This document shows positions 35,026-43,787 of a DNA stretch of 64,000 nt, piece by piece. A program made the translations under genes and the position numbers. This DNA is from RPQJ01 sp963746325 (GTDB taxonomy: Bacteria; Pseudomonadota; Gammaproteobacteria; Steroidobacterales; Steroidobacteraceae), in assembly GCA_963746325.1 (NCBI GenBank), contig CAVVBC010000001.1, positions 1 through 64,000 on the forward strand. The letters are read 5' to 3'. Below the pieces are notes generated by a model. The model searched no databases and was not told where the DNA came from. It saw nothing but the letters and a program-made list of their open reading frames with translations. Position 1 is the stretch's first letter. Every line of letters begins with the position of its first letter.

Positions 35026-35729
35026 TCCGGTTCGAGCGCGTCTCGAAGCGTTACCCGAACGGGCGCGAGGCCGTCAGCGATCTGTCGCTCGCCATCGGCC
35101 GCGGCGAGATGGTGTTCCTCACCGGCCATTCCGGTGCGGGCAAGAGCACGCTGCTCAAGCTCATCGCGCTGATCGAGCGACCCAGCAAGGGCACGCTGGT
35201 GGTCAACGGCCAGAACACCTCGGCGGTGCCGCGTTCGAAGATTCCCGCGTTCCGCCGTCAGATCGGCGTCGTGTTCCAGGACCACAAGCTGCTGATGGAC
35301 CGGCCGGTGTACGACAACGTCGGCCTGCCGCTGGTGATCGCGGGCGTGCCTGAAAAGGAGATCCTGAAGCGCGTGCGCGCCGCGCTCGACCAGGTGGGAC
35401 TGCTCGGACGCGAACGTTCGCGCCCGATCGAACTGTCGACCGGCGAGCAGCAGCGTGTCGGCATCGCGCGCGCGATCATCGGCAAGCCCGCGCTGCTCAT
35501 CGCGGACGAGCCCACCGGCAACCTCGATCCCGACCTCGCGATCGAAGTCATGAACATCTTCAAGCGCTTCAACGAAGTGGGCGTCACCGTCGTGATCGCG
35601 AGCCACGACATCCACCTGATCGAGCGCTTCGGCGTCCGGCGCGTCATCCTGGCGCAGGGCCGCACCGTGGACTCGTGGGACGCGCACCCGGCAGCTCCAA
35701 TGCCCGAGATCCGGGCGGAGTTGCCATGA
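35022..35729 (+). CDS. ftsE: Cell division ATP-binding protein FtsE
   Basis: 235 residues. ABC motifs: Walker A TGHSGAGKST, Q-loop FQDHKLL, signature LSTGEQQRVGIARA, Walker B ALLIADEPTGNLD and the His switch SHDIHL. With FtsX it couples the divisome to peptidoglycan hydrolase activation. It starts inside the ftsY stop and overlaps ftsX by four bases. Confidence 0.97.
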   Translation: MIRFERVSKRYPNGREAVSDLSLAIGRGEMVFLTGHSGAGKSTLLKLIALIERPSKGTLVVNGQNTSAVPRSKIPAFRRQIGVVFQDHKLLMDRPVYDNVGLPLVIAGVPEKEILKRVRAALDQVGLLGRERSRPIELSTGEQQRVGIARAIIGKPALLIADEPTGNLDPDLAIEVMNIFKRFNEVGVTVVIASHDIHLIERFGVRRVILAQGRTVDSWDAHPAAPMPEIRAELP

Positions 35730-36640
35730 AGCAATGGTTCGAACGGCACCTGCAGACCCTGGTCGGGTCGCTGGGACGGCTGTGGCAACACCCCTTCGCA
35801 ACGATGCTGACGATCGTGGTGATCGGCATCGCGCTCGCCTTGCCCGCGTGCCTGCACGTGCTGGTGCAGAACGTGCGCGTTGCGAGCGGCGGCTGGAACA
35901 GTGCGCTCGACATCTCGGTGTACATGAAGCCGAATGCGACGCTCGAGCAGGCCAAGCGCGCGGCTGAGCGCATCCGGCAGCGACGCGACGTCGACGAGGT
36001 GACGCTGATCGAAGCCGACGCCGCGCTGGCCGAGTTCCGCCGCAACTCGGGGTTCGGCGCGGCGCTGGACGCGCTCAAGGACAACCCGCTGCCGCATGCG
36101 CTGGTGGTGCGGCCCGATGCCGAGTTCCGCGATGCGGGCCGCGTGCAGGCACTGACGGGCGAACTCAAGCGTATCGACGGCGTCGACATCGTGCAGCTCG
36201 ACACGGAATGGGTGAGCCGCTTCAACGCCATCCTCGACGTGATCCGCCGAGGGGTATTCCTGGCTGCCGTGCTGTTCGCGCTCGGCATCCTCGTGATCAT
36301 CGGCAACACGATCCGGCTCGACATCGAGAACCGGCGTGACGAAATCGAGGTGACGAAGCTCGTCGGCGGCAGCGACGCCTTCGTGCGCCGCCCGTTCCTC
36401 TACAACGGCGTCTGGTACGGCCTGGCCGGCGGATTCATCGCCGGGCTCATCGTTGCCGTGGTTGTGATGGTGCTGAACGCGCCCGTGCAGCGCATCGCCG
36501 GACTGTACGGCAGCCAGTTCGAGTTGCAGGGCGTGGGCGTCGTGGGCTGGGGGGCGTTGCTGGCCGGCGGTGCCCTGCTCGGGTGGCTGGGCTCGTTCAT
36601 CGTCGCCACCCGCGAATTGCGCGAAATCGAGCCGAAGTAG
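35726..36640 (+). CDS. ftsX: Cell division protein FtsX
   Basis: 304 residues, four membrane segments (about 25-47, 180-205, 235-255 and 270-292). A periplasmic loop lies between the first two (VRVASGGWNSALDISVYMKP and ALVVRPDAEFRD). IRLDIENRRDEIEVTKLVGG and FLYNGVWYGLAGG are conserved FtsX features. Permease partner of FtsE. Start ATG at 35726 overlaps the ftsE stop. Confidence 0.96.
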   Translation: MKQWFERHLQTLVGSLGRLWQHPFATMLTIVVIGIALALPACLHVLVQNVRVASGGWNSALDISVYMKPNATLEQAKRAAERIRQRRDVDEVTLIEADAALAEFRRNSGFGAALDALKDNPLPHALVVRPDAEFRDAGRVQALTGELKRIDGVDIVQLDTEWVSRFNAILDVIRRGVFLAAVLFALGILVIIGNTIRLDIENRRDEIEVTKLVGGSDAFVRRPFLYNGVWYGLAGGFIAGLIVAVVVMVLNAPVQRIAGLYGSQFELQGVGVVGWGALLAGGALLGWLGSFIVATRELREIEPK

Positions 36641-36776
36641 GCGCACGCCAACCTGACGAAGTGCCCAGGCGCGGTCGGATAGCTGCCTCCCGGCCTGGCC
36701 CTGGGTGGTCACAACCACCTGATTTAAATAAACTTTTGGCAACCTCACGAAGCGTTATGAGGAACTTCCCCGACGT

Positions 36777-36806
36777 TTAGCACTCCAAGTTGCAGACTGC
36801 TAATAT
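36777..36806 (+). promoter_or_regulatory. Probable rpoH promoter (extended -10)
   Basis: TGCTAATAT at 36798-36806 is an extended -10 (TGnTATAAT-like) about 40 bases before rpoH. TTAGCA at 36777-36782 is a weak -35 at 18-bp spacing. Other promoters could lie in the AT-rich stretch from 36720. Confidence 0.45.
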
Positions 36807-36845
36807 TGGCAGCACACCGAAGTACCGAAGGGGTTCACCGCTCCG

Positions 36846-37727
<882 letters not shown>

Positions 37728-37732
37728 AATGC

Positions 37733-37779
37733 GCCTCTCCCGCGCCTGCGGGAGAGGTCGCACAAAGCGCGGGTAAGGG
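37733..37779. repeat. REP-like CCTCTCCCGC hairpin, copy 2
   Basis: CCTCTCCCGCG-CCT-GCGGGAGAGG, immediately after the rpoH stop, continues into TCGCACAAAGCGCGGGTAAGGG, a diverged form of the second half seen at 51232. It probably aids termination of rpoH. Confidence 0.7.
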
Positions 37780-37789
37780 TCGGCCGGGG

Positions 37790-38009
37790 CCCGGCGTTCG
37801 GTGCGCCACGTCCCGTCGCGCTTGGAAAGGCAGACACGCGCGCGCCAGGACGTGGCACACCGAACGCCTGGTTGAGCTGGCAGCAGGCTGCCACCAATCT
37901 TCCCGACACAATCTTCGCAGTGCAGCCGCACGCCCAGCGCGAGCGGCCGCTCCGGGATCTTGCCCCGGGCGCGTGTCTGCCTTTCCAAGCCCGGGGCAAG
38001 ATCCCGGAG
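37790..38009. repeat. Two long hairpins with complementary loops
   Basis: Hairpin 1: arms GCGTTCGGTGCGCCACGTCC (37794-37813) and 37848-37867 match at 19 of 20 positions, loop 34 bases. Hairpin 2: arms CTCCGGGATCTTGCCCCGGG (37950-37969, plus C) and 37989-38009 match 21 of 21, loop 18 bases. Loop 1 contains CTTGGAAAGGCAGACACGC (37821-37839). Loop 2 plus one stem base (37971-37989) is its exact reverse complement. The whole looks like two inverted copies of one loop module on unrelated stems. It fills the gap between rpoH and the convergent OmpA-type gene. Confidence 0.85.
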
Positions 38010-38050
38010 AGCCCGTTCGCGAGTGCGCTCGTGGGCTGTTGCCGGGAAGA

Positions 38051-38749
38051 TCAGCCGGACTTGGCCTTCTGCACGTTCTCCTGCGTCACCGGCACGATCG
38101 TGATCTCGACGCGACGGTTCTGGGCGCGGCCCTCTTCCGTTTCATTGCTGGCAACCGGGTGATCCTTGCCCGCCCCGACGGTGACCATGCGGCTGCGGTC
38201 GATGCCGCGGCTGCCGAGGTACGCCGCCACGCTGGCCGCCCGCTTCTCTGACAGCTGCTGGTTATAGGTCGCACTGCCGACGCTGTCGGTGTGGCCAGCC
38301 ACTTCGATCACCGTCTTGTCGTACTCCCCGAGCGTGCCCGCCACCTTGTCGAGGACCGGATAGAACTGCGAGTTCAGGTCGGAGCTGTTGAACGCAAACG
38401 TCACGCCGCCCGGCATGTCGAGTGTGATGTTGTCGCCGTTGCGGACGACGTCGACGCCCGTCCCGGCCATCTGCTGGCGCAGCTTGGCCTCCTGCTTGTC
38501 CATGTAGTAGCCAACCGATCCGCCGGCGATGGCACCCGCTGCAGCGCCGATCATCGCCGCCTCGAACTTGTCGTTGCCGCCCGTGAGCAGTCCGATGACG
38601 GCTCCGGCAGCCGCGCCGTAGCCTGCACCCTTGCGGGTCTTTTCCTTGTCTGGACTGGTCGCCATGTCCTGCATCGGCGCGCAGCCTGCCAGCGCCACGG
38701 CGGCAGCAGCCAGGAGGGCAACGAAGCCCGACCGGGTGGTTCTATTCAT
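38051..38749 (-). CDS. OmpA-family lipoprotein with glycine-zipper segment
   Basis: 232 residues from the ATG at 38749 (AGGAG upstream). The lipobox ALAGC puts the lipidated Cys near residue 22. A glycine-zipper stretch (GAGYGAAAGAVIGLLTGG, GAAAGAIAGGSVGYYMD) spans about 40-85. The OmpA C-terminal domain follows with FNSSDLNSQFYPVLDKVAGT, VEVAGHTDSVGS-like, NQQLSEKRAASVAAYL and GRAQNRRVEI, the peptidoglycan-binding signature. Predicted outer-membrane lipoprotein contacting the cell wall. It is convergent with rpoH. Confidence 0.92.
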   Translation of the reverse strand: MNRTTRSGFVALLAAAAVALAGCAPMQDMATSPDKEKTRKGAGYGAAAGAVIGLLTGGNDKFEAAMIGAAAGAIAGGSVGYYMDKQEAKLRQQMAGTGVDVVRNGDNITLDMPGGVTFAFNSSDLNSQFYPVLDKVAGTLGEYDKTVIEVAGHTDSVGSATYNQQLSEKRAASVAAYLGSRGIDRSRMVTVGAGKDHPVASNETEEGRAQNRRVEITIVPVTQENVQKAKSG

Positions 38750-38783
38750 GAGTCGCTCCTTGTTGGATAGCCTGAACAATAGA

Positions 38784-39047
38784 TCAAGACTTGAGAGTCT
38801 TAGAACGAAATTGTGAATGTTCGGTTGACACCGAGCCCAAGGCGGCAAGGCCTGCAGCCGCGGTCACCGAACGATGCGTTGCAGGATTCGACGGATCGGG
38901 TAGGAGTTCCTCGGCAACGGCGCGCGGCGCCGCGGCTATGACGCCCATCGACCTGCACTGCTCGCTGGCGACGACGGTGTCGTCGCTGCGCTTGAGCGAG
39001 CCCCGCTTGTGGAAGTTTTCGACGTGGAGGATTTCGGGGACGTTCAT
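38784..39047 (-). CDS. Possible small hypothetical protein
   Basis: 87 codons from the ATG at 39047, which has GGGAGAGG eight bases upstream. Sequence MNVPEILHVENFHKRGSLKR, ending STEHSQFRSKTLKS. No family, signal or membrane segment. The good ribosome site and position directly before the OmpA-type lipoprotein favour a real gene. Its composition does not settle it. The rest of the interval 38750-39149 holds nothing else recognisable. Confidence 0.35.
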   Translation of the reverse strand: MNVPEILHVENFHKRGSLKRSDDTVVASEQCRSMGVIAAAPRAVAEELLPDPSNPATHRSVTAAAGLAALGSVSTEHSQFRSKTLKS

Positions 39048-39149
39048 GCGGGCCTCTCCCGGCCCGGCAGCATAGGGCGACGCGGGGTAACGGGCCAGAC
39101 TTTCCATTAGAATTCCCGGTCCACCTACACGAATCCGACCGGAGCCACC

Positions 39150-40322
39150 GTGCCCGCCAATGCCCTGAATCCGCTCGACCTGTTCGACGTCCGCGCCGCC
39201 CTCTCCGCCGAGGAGGCCATGGTGCAGGACGCGGTCGCGCGCTTCGTCGACGACGCCGTGCTCCCCGTCATCCGGCCACATTTCGAAAACCACACGTTCC
39301 CGAAAGAACTGGTGGGCGAACTGGCAGCGCTCGGACTGCTGGGCAGCTCGCTCGAGGGCTACGGGTGCGCGGGCATGAACGCCGTCAGCTACGGTCTCAT
39401 CTGCCAGGAACTCGAGCGCGGCGACTCGGGCCTGCGCAGTTTCGTGTCGGTGCAGTCCTCGCTGTGCATGTACCCCATCTACACCTATGGCAGCGAGGAG
39501 CAGAAGCAGCGCTACCTGCCGCGCATGGCCCGGGGTGAGCTCATCGGTGCATTCGGGCTCACCGAGCCGCACGGCGGCTCGGATCCTGCCAACATGAAGA
39601 CCCACGCCAAGCGCCGGGGCACCGACTGGGTGCTGAACGGCGGCAAGATGTGGATCACCAATTCGCCGATCGCCGACATCTTCATCGTCTGGGCGCGCAC
39701 CGAAGAAGGCATGCGCGGCTTCCTCGTCGAGCGCGGCGCCAAAGGCCTCGAGACGCCGGAGATCGAGAACAAGTTCTCGCTGCGCGCATCGGCCACGGGC
39801 GCCATTTTTCTCACCGATGTCGTGGTCCCCGATTCGGCGATGCTGCCGGGCTCGACCTGCGGTATCAAGGCACCGCTGTCGTGCCTGACGCAGGCGCGCT
39901 ACGGCATCACCTGGGGCGTGATTGGCGCCGCCCAGGCGTGCCTGCGCGAAGTGCTCGAGTATTCGAAGACGCGCATCCTCTTCAACCGTCCGCTGGCCGC
40001 AACGCAGGCGATCCAGATTCGCCTCGCCGAGATGTCACGCAAGATCACGCTCGCGCAATTGCTGTCGCTGCAACTCGGCCGGCTGAAGGACGCGGGCCAG
40101 ATGACGCCGTCGCACGTGTCGCTGGCAAAGTGGAACAACTGCCGCGCGGCCATCGAAGTCGCCCGCGATGCACGCGACATTCTCGGCGGCTCCGGCATCA
40201 GCGCGGAGTACGTGCCGATCCGGCACGCGCTCAACCTCGAGAGCGTGATCACGTACGAAGGCACCGAGACGATTCATCAGCTCACCATCGGGCGCGAACT
40301 GACGGGCATCAACGCCTTCTGA
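39150..40322 (+). CDS. Acyl-CoA dehydrogenase, probably glutaryl-CoA dehydrogenase
   Basis: 390 residues from a GTG at 39150 with GGAG upstream. Acyl-CoA dehydrogenase fold: FGLTEPHGGSDPANMKT (FAD contact), WITNSPIADIFIVWA, YGITWGVIGAA, RILFNRPLAATQAIQIRLAE, ARDILGGSGIS, and the catalytic Glu in VITYEGTETIHQLTIGRELT. The last block and the TEPHGGSDP form match glutaryl-CoA dehydrogenases, which convert glutaryl-CoA to crotonyl-CoA in lysine/tryptophan breakdown. Substrate is inferred from family likeness. Confidence 0.9.
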   Translation: MPANALNPLDLFDVRAALSAEEAMVQDAVARFVDDAVLPVIRPHFENHTFPKELVGELAALGLLGSSLEGYGCAGMNAVSYGLICQELERGDSGLRSFVSVQSSLCMYPIYTYGSEEQKQRYLPRMARGELIGAFGLTEPHGGSDPANMKTHAKRRGTDWVLNGGKMWITNSPIADIFIVWARTEEGMRGFLVERGAKGLETPEIENKFSLRASATGAIFLTDVVVPDSAMLPGSTCGIKAPLSCLTQARYGITWGVIGAAQACLREVLEYSKTRILFNRPLAATQAIQIRLAEMSRKITLAQLLSLQLGRLKDAGQMTPSHVSLAKWNNCRAAIEVARDARDILGGSGISAEYVPIRHALNLESVITYEGTETIHQLTIGRELTGINAF

Positions 40323-40437
40323 CCTGTCGGCATTTTTTACGCCAGCCCGGTATCGGCGCCGTCAGCGGAGCGCCCTGGCCGCGCATAACTCCCGTAAACC
40401 CTTGAAAACAAAGGCCACGCCTATAACTGGCACGGGC

Positions 40438-40453
40438 CTTGCTTAGTTGTTCT
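40438..40453 (+). promoter_or_regulatory. Sigma-54 promoter
   Basis: TGGCACG-GGCC-TTGCT matches the RpoN consensus TGGCACGNNNNTTGCW at every fixed position. It lies 115 bases after the acyl-CoA dehydrogenase stop. No protein-coding start follows within a normal leader distance, so a noncoding transcript is the likely product. It requires an enhancer-binding activator encoded elsewhere. Confidence 0.85.
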
Positions 40454-40463
40454 TGTCCTTCAT

Positions 40464-40689
40464 TGGCCCAGAAGAGCACCAAAAACCGCCACCGGGCGAA
40501 GGACGGGCAAGCCAGCTCATGGGTGGGGATGTCCGCCAGGGGATTTGAAAACTGAACTAATCGTCGTGACAAGACGGATCGCACAAAAAGAAATCTGGTT
40601 GCAGAACGCGCAATAAAAAGCAGAGCAGAACAACAAGAAGAACTGCGTTCGATGAGTAACCCCGGCCCCGCGTAAGCGGGGCTTTTTCT
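40464..40689 (+). ncRNA. Candidate sigma-54-dependent sRNA with CA motifs (CrcZ-like)
   Basis: From the predicted start about 12 bases after the -12 element to the terminator is roughly 225 bases with no credible reading frame. The 3' half is A-rich and carries three AAnAAnAA-type motifs: AAAAAGAAA near 40584, AATAAAAA near 40612 and AACAACAAGAAGAA at about 40629-40642. In Pseudomonas, CrcZ/CrcY sRNAs have just this combination: RpoN promoter, unstructured A-rich repeats that sequester Hfq/Crc, and a Rho-independent terminator. Sequence homology to CrcZ itself is not claimed. A short peptide gene is the alternative; the only small frames seen are under ten codons. Confidence 0.65.
40665..40689 (+). 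terminator. Rho-independent terminator of the candidate sRNA
   Basis: GCCCCGC-GTAA-GCGGGGC, a perfect 7-bp GC stem on a stable GNRA-like tetraloop, followed by TTTTTCTT. Strong, and oriented to end a plus-strand transcript. Confidence 0.92.
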
Positions 40690-40839
40690 TGGTGGGGTGC
40701 GGCGGCCGCGTCACGCGTTCCAGGCTGCCGCGCGAGCACCGGCGCGCTGCTGACGTGTGCGGCACGTCATCACCTGGATGAGCTAGGGACAGTCCACGAT
40801 GCCGCGCGAGGTGGCCTCGGGCAGTCTGGTTGGCAGGGG

Positions 40840-41283
40840 GTGTTGGCTGCACGATTCACGCAGGACGACACCTTGAGTTGCGAAATCAAATGGGAACGAC
40901 CTTTCGGGGTTTACCTGCGCTTCAGCGGCGCAGTCACTCCCGCCGACGTTGGCGCTGCCAACCTCGCCATCACCAGCGACCCGAACTTCGATGATCTGCG
41001 CTACACGATCACCGACTATCTCGCGGCGACCGGCCACCGGTTCGACCTGCAGGACCGGGCCGGGCTCGAGACACCCTACGCCACCTTGATCGGCGCCTCG
41101 TACAGCAACCCGAACATCCACTCGGCGTTGCTCGTCACTGACCCGGACATCGAACGATTGATCCAGCTGCAGACCACCCTCGGCGTGTTGCCCTATCCGT
41201 CGCGGGTATTCGCGCGCGAGCAGGACGCCCGGGAATGGCTCGGCAGCATCTCGGGCAGGTTCAGGCGTCCGTCGCTGCCCTGA
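40840..41283 (+). CDS. Small cytosolic protein, possibly SpoIIAA/STAS-like
   Basis: 147 residues from GTG 40840, or TTG one codon later, after GGCAGGGGG. The pattern WERPFGVYLRFSGAVTPADV, DPNFDDLRYTITDYLAATGH and HSALLVTDPDIERLIQ resembles short alpha/beta proteins of the SpoIIAA-like group, but the match is by eye only. No signal or membrane segment. Convergent with the channel gene at 41293. Confidence 0.7.
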   Translation: MLAARFTQDDTLSCEIKWERPFGVYLRFSGAVTPADVGAANLAITSDPNFDDLRYTITDYLAATGHRFDLQDRAGLETPYATLIGASYSNPNIHSALLVTDPDIERLIQLQTTLGVLPYPSRVFAREQDAREWLGSISGRFRRPSLP

Positions 41284-41292
41284 GCCAGCCGG

Positions 41293-42340
41293 CTAGGAGG
41301 ACGCGGGCGGCCCGTTCGCATCGATCGCGACCAGGCGATCGCCCGCCTCGATCCGCAGCGCGGGATCGTTCCAGCAACCCAGCCGCTGGTGTCCACGGCG
41401 GATTTCGACGATGACCGTGCCGGGGATGTCACGCGCCACGCGGCCGACCTCCTCGGGACGCGGCGCGCGCTCGACGAGCTGGCAGCGGCCCTTGAACGAC
41501 AGCAGGTCGGACACGAATTCGATCGTGCCGTCGGACTGGACGGCATCCGCCATCAGGAAGCCGCCGAAGCGCGCCGGCGAGACGATTTCGTCCGCCCCTC
41601 CCGACCGCACGATCTTCACGTTTTCCGGTTCCGAGACGCTCGCGACGATGCGCACACGCTCCGACAGCGCACGCACGGTCAGCACGATCAGCACCGTGGT
41701 GTCGTCACGGCCAACGCTCACGATCACGCACTTGGCGCGCTGTACGCCCGCCACCCGCAGGATCTCCTCGCTCGACGCATCGCCATGCAGCCCGGTGAAA
41801 CCCCGCTCGGCTGCACGCGAGACCTCGTCGCGATCCGGGTCGATCACGACGATCGCTGTCGGGGTCCCAGCCGCGCAGCAGCAACTCTTTCGCGGCGATG
41901 GAACCGCTGTGGCCATAGCCGCAGAGGATCACGTGGTCCTTCAATTCGCGCTGCAAACGCAACATGCGCCATTCCTCGATGAGCCGCTGGATGATGAGCT
42001 GGTAAGCGGTGCCCAGGAAAGTGAGCCAGACGAAGATCCGCACCGGCGTGACGAAGAACGCGTCGATCAGGCGGGCCTGGTCGGACACCGGGACGATGTC
42101 GCCGTAGCCGACGGTCGTGATCGTCACCATGGTGAAGTAGAAGACGTCGGACACGGAGATGTGCCCGTCGATCTGGTCACGCAGGCCGTCGCGGTCGATC
42201 AGGAAGACGAGGAACACCGCCGCTATCATCAGCAGGACGAAGCCAGCGCGCAGCGCCAGCGTGACCTCGGGCGGGCGGGCCGCGCGCTGGACGAGGATCG
42301 ACAGTGCGCCTTCGCCGCGGTCGGCCCGGATGCGTCGCAT
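41293..42340 (-). pseudogene. Ion channel with TrkA-N (RCK) domain, frameshifted
   Basis: The N-terminal part has two membrane helices around a pore loop with the K+ selectivity filter TVGYGD (VTITTVGYGDIVPVS). A Rossmann RCK domain follows: HVILCGYGHSGSIAAKELLL. At 41861-41864 a GGGG run (CCCC on minus) contains one base too many. The frame then resumes as TAIVVIDPDRDEVSRAAERG, FTGLHGDASSEEIL and a C-terminal TrkA-C-like part. Restored, it encodes about 349 residues, a normal Kch/MthK-type channel. Start 42340 is the nearest ATG to the first helix; an upstream start at 42475 is less likely. Confidence 0.85.
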
Positions 42341-42524
42341 GGTGCCGCGCACCCAGCCGAATCGAATCGAGCCGGACTTCTTCAAGGCGCTGGACCAGGA
42401 GTGGGAGGCGTCATCGTCGGAGGTTCCGTCACAGGCGACGGAACGTCCTCCGGCGCAGCGCCGAATATAGCGCACGCCGCCGCGAAGACCGGCGGCTTAT
42501 CGGCTTATCGACTGATCGCCCGCG

Positions 42525-42782
42525 TCAGGCGACGGCCAGCGGCGACAACTCGTAGCCGATGATCTCGCGGGTCAGCGGGTCGAGGATCGGCGTGCCGCTG
42601 TTCCAGCGGCCGGCGACACGGGCCGTCTCGAGCAGGGTGCGGCTGGGTACCACGGACGTGAGCATCAGCCCACCCTGCGGATCGCGGACGAATGCGGTTA
42701 CCGAGTTGCTGGGATTGCCGGACGACGCGGGCTCGGGGAACAGCAAGGCCAGGACTTCTTCAGCCATGAGGGAATCAGTCAT
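42525..42782 (-). CDS. Small hypothetical protein
   Basis: 85 residues from MTDSLMAEEVLALL; a start five codons in (MAEEV) is also possible. Neither has a good ribosome site. The C-terminal half (RDPQGGLMLTSVVPSRTLLE, GTPILDPLTREIIGYEL) looks like a genuine folded module with a terminal beta strand. No family recognised. It lies between the channel gene and the divergent GDPD gene; the 227 bases upstream hold no gene. Confidence 0.5.
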   Translation of the reverse strand: MTDSLMAEEVLALLFPEPASSGNPSNSVTAFVRDPQGGLMLTSVVPSRTLLETARVAGRWNSGTPILDPLTREIIGYELSPLAVA

Positions 42783-43010
42783 CGTTGCGCACTGATGCGT
42801 TGCCATGCGTGTCATGTAGCAACTTGCGTGCCAGCCCCGGGCGCGAACAATTGCAACCATTTCGACACGCTTGAACCGCGCCAGATGACGACACTCGTCA
42901 GTGGCGGTGACGCGGCCTGTCCAAGCGTGACGGGCGTCACGCTGCGGCCGCGCATTCGTGCCGTCGGGTCCGGCCCCAGCGGGCCGCACATTAAGTAAAC
43001 TCTTCGCCCC

Positions 43011-43787
43011 ATGACGAACAGCAACGCGCGCTTGCCCGAAATCATCGCTCACCGCGGCAACGCGGCCGAGTTTCCCGAGAACACGCTCGCCGCGCTCGGC
43101 TCGGCGGTCGAACTGGGCCTGCAGCATGTCGAGTTCGACGTGCAGCTCACCGCAGACCACGTCCCGGTCGTCATTCACGATGCCGACCTGCAGCGGGTCG
43201 GCGGCCGTGACGAATGCGTGCATGAAATCACCTGGCCGCAACTCGCCGAGATGCCGGTGGGCGAAGTGGGCCGGCTCGGCGAGCGCTTCGCCCACGCCTG
43301 CGCCCCTTCGCTGGCGCAGGTCGTGGACTCCCTCGCGGACTGGCCCGGCGTCACTGCCTTCGTCGAAGTGAAGCGCGCGAGCCTGCGGCGGTTCGGTCAA
43401 GAGCCGGTGCTGCGGCGAGTCGCAGAGGTATTGCAACCCGTGCTCGACCGCTGCGTGCTCATTTCGTTCGACCTCACTGCCGTGAAGATCCTGCGCATGA
43501 TGACCGGTGCGCGCATCGGCTGGGTCATTGAACGGCACGATGCGGAGACGCTGCGCCAGGCGACCGCGCTGGCGCCCGAGTTTCTATTCGCAAACATCGA
43601 CCGCGTGCCGCCGGCGACAACGGCGCTCTGGCCCGGCCCCTGGGACTGGGCTCTTTACGAAGTACGTGACCTTGCCACTGTGCGGCGTTGCCAGCAGCTG
43701 GGAGCCCGTTTTGTCGAGACGATGACGGTGCGCGCCCTGCGCGATGCCTGTCATGAGGCCGGTCGTGAGGCCAGTCCTGGCGCATGA
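43011..43787 (+). CDS. Glycerophosphodiester phosphodiesterase
   Basis: 258 residues. GDPD TIM-barrel motifs: PEIIAHRGNAAEFPENTLAA (catalytic His, Arg), VEFDVQLTADHVPVVIHDAD (metal Glu, Asp, second His) and AFVEVKRA (metal Glu). It hydrolyses glycerophosphodiesters to glycerol-3-phosphate and an alcohol. Cytoplasmic, no signal peptide. It overlaps the FGGY kinase by four bases (ATGA), which links the two functionally. Confidence 0.93.
   Translation: MTNSNARLPEIIAHRGNAAEFPENTLAALGSAVELGLQHVEFDVQLTADHVPVVIHDADLQRVGGRDECVHEITWPQLAEMPVGEVGRLGERFAHACAPSLAQVVDSLADWPGVTAFVEVKRASLRRFGQEPVLRRVAEVLQPVLDRCVLISFDLTAVKILRMMTGARIGWVIERHDAETLRQATALAPEFLFANIDRVPPATTALWPGPWDWALYEVRDLATVRRCQQLGARFVETMTVRALRDACHEAGREASPGA

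Noticed and set aside
38791..39075. Plus-strand 94-codon gene before the acyl-CoA dehydrogenase
   Set aside because: No ribosome site or pattern; the minus-strand frame at 38784-39047 has better start signals.
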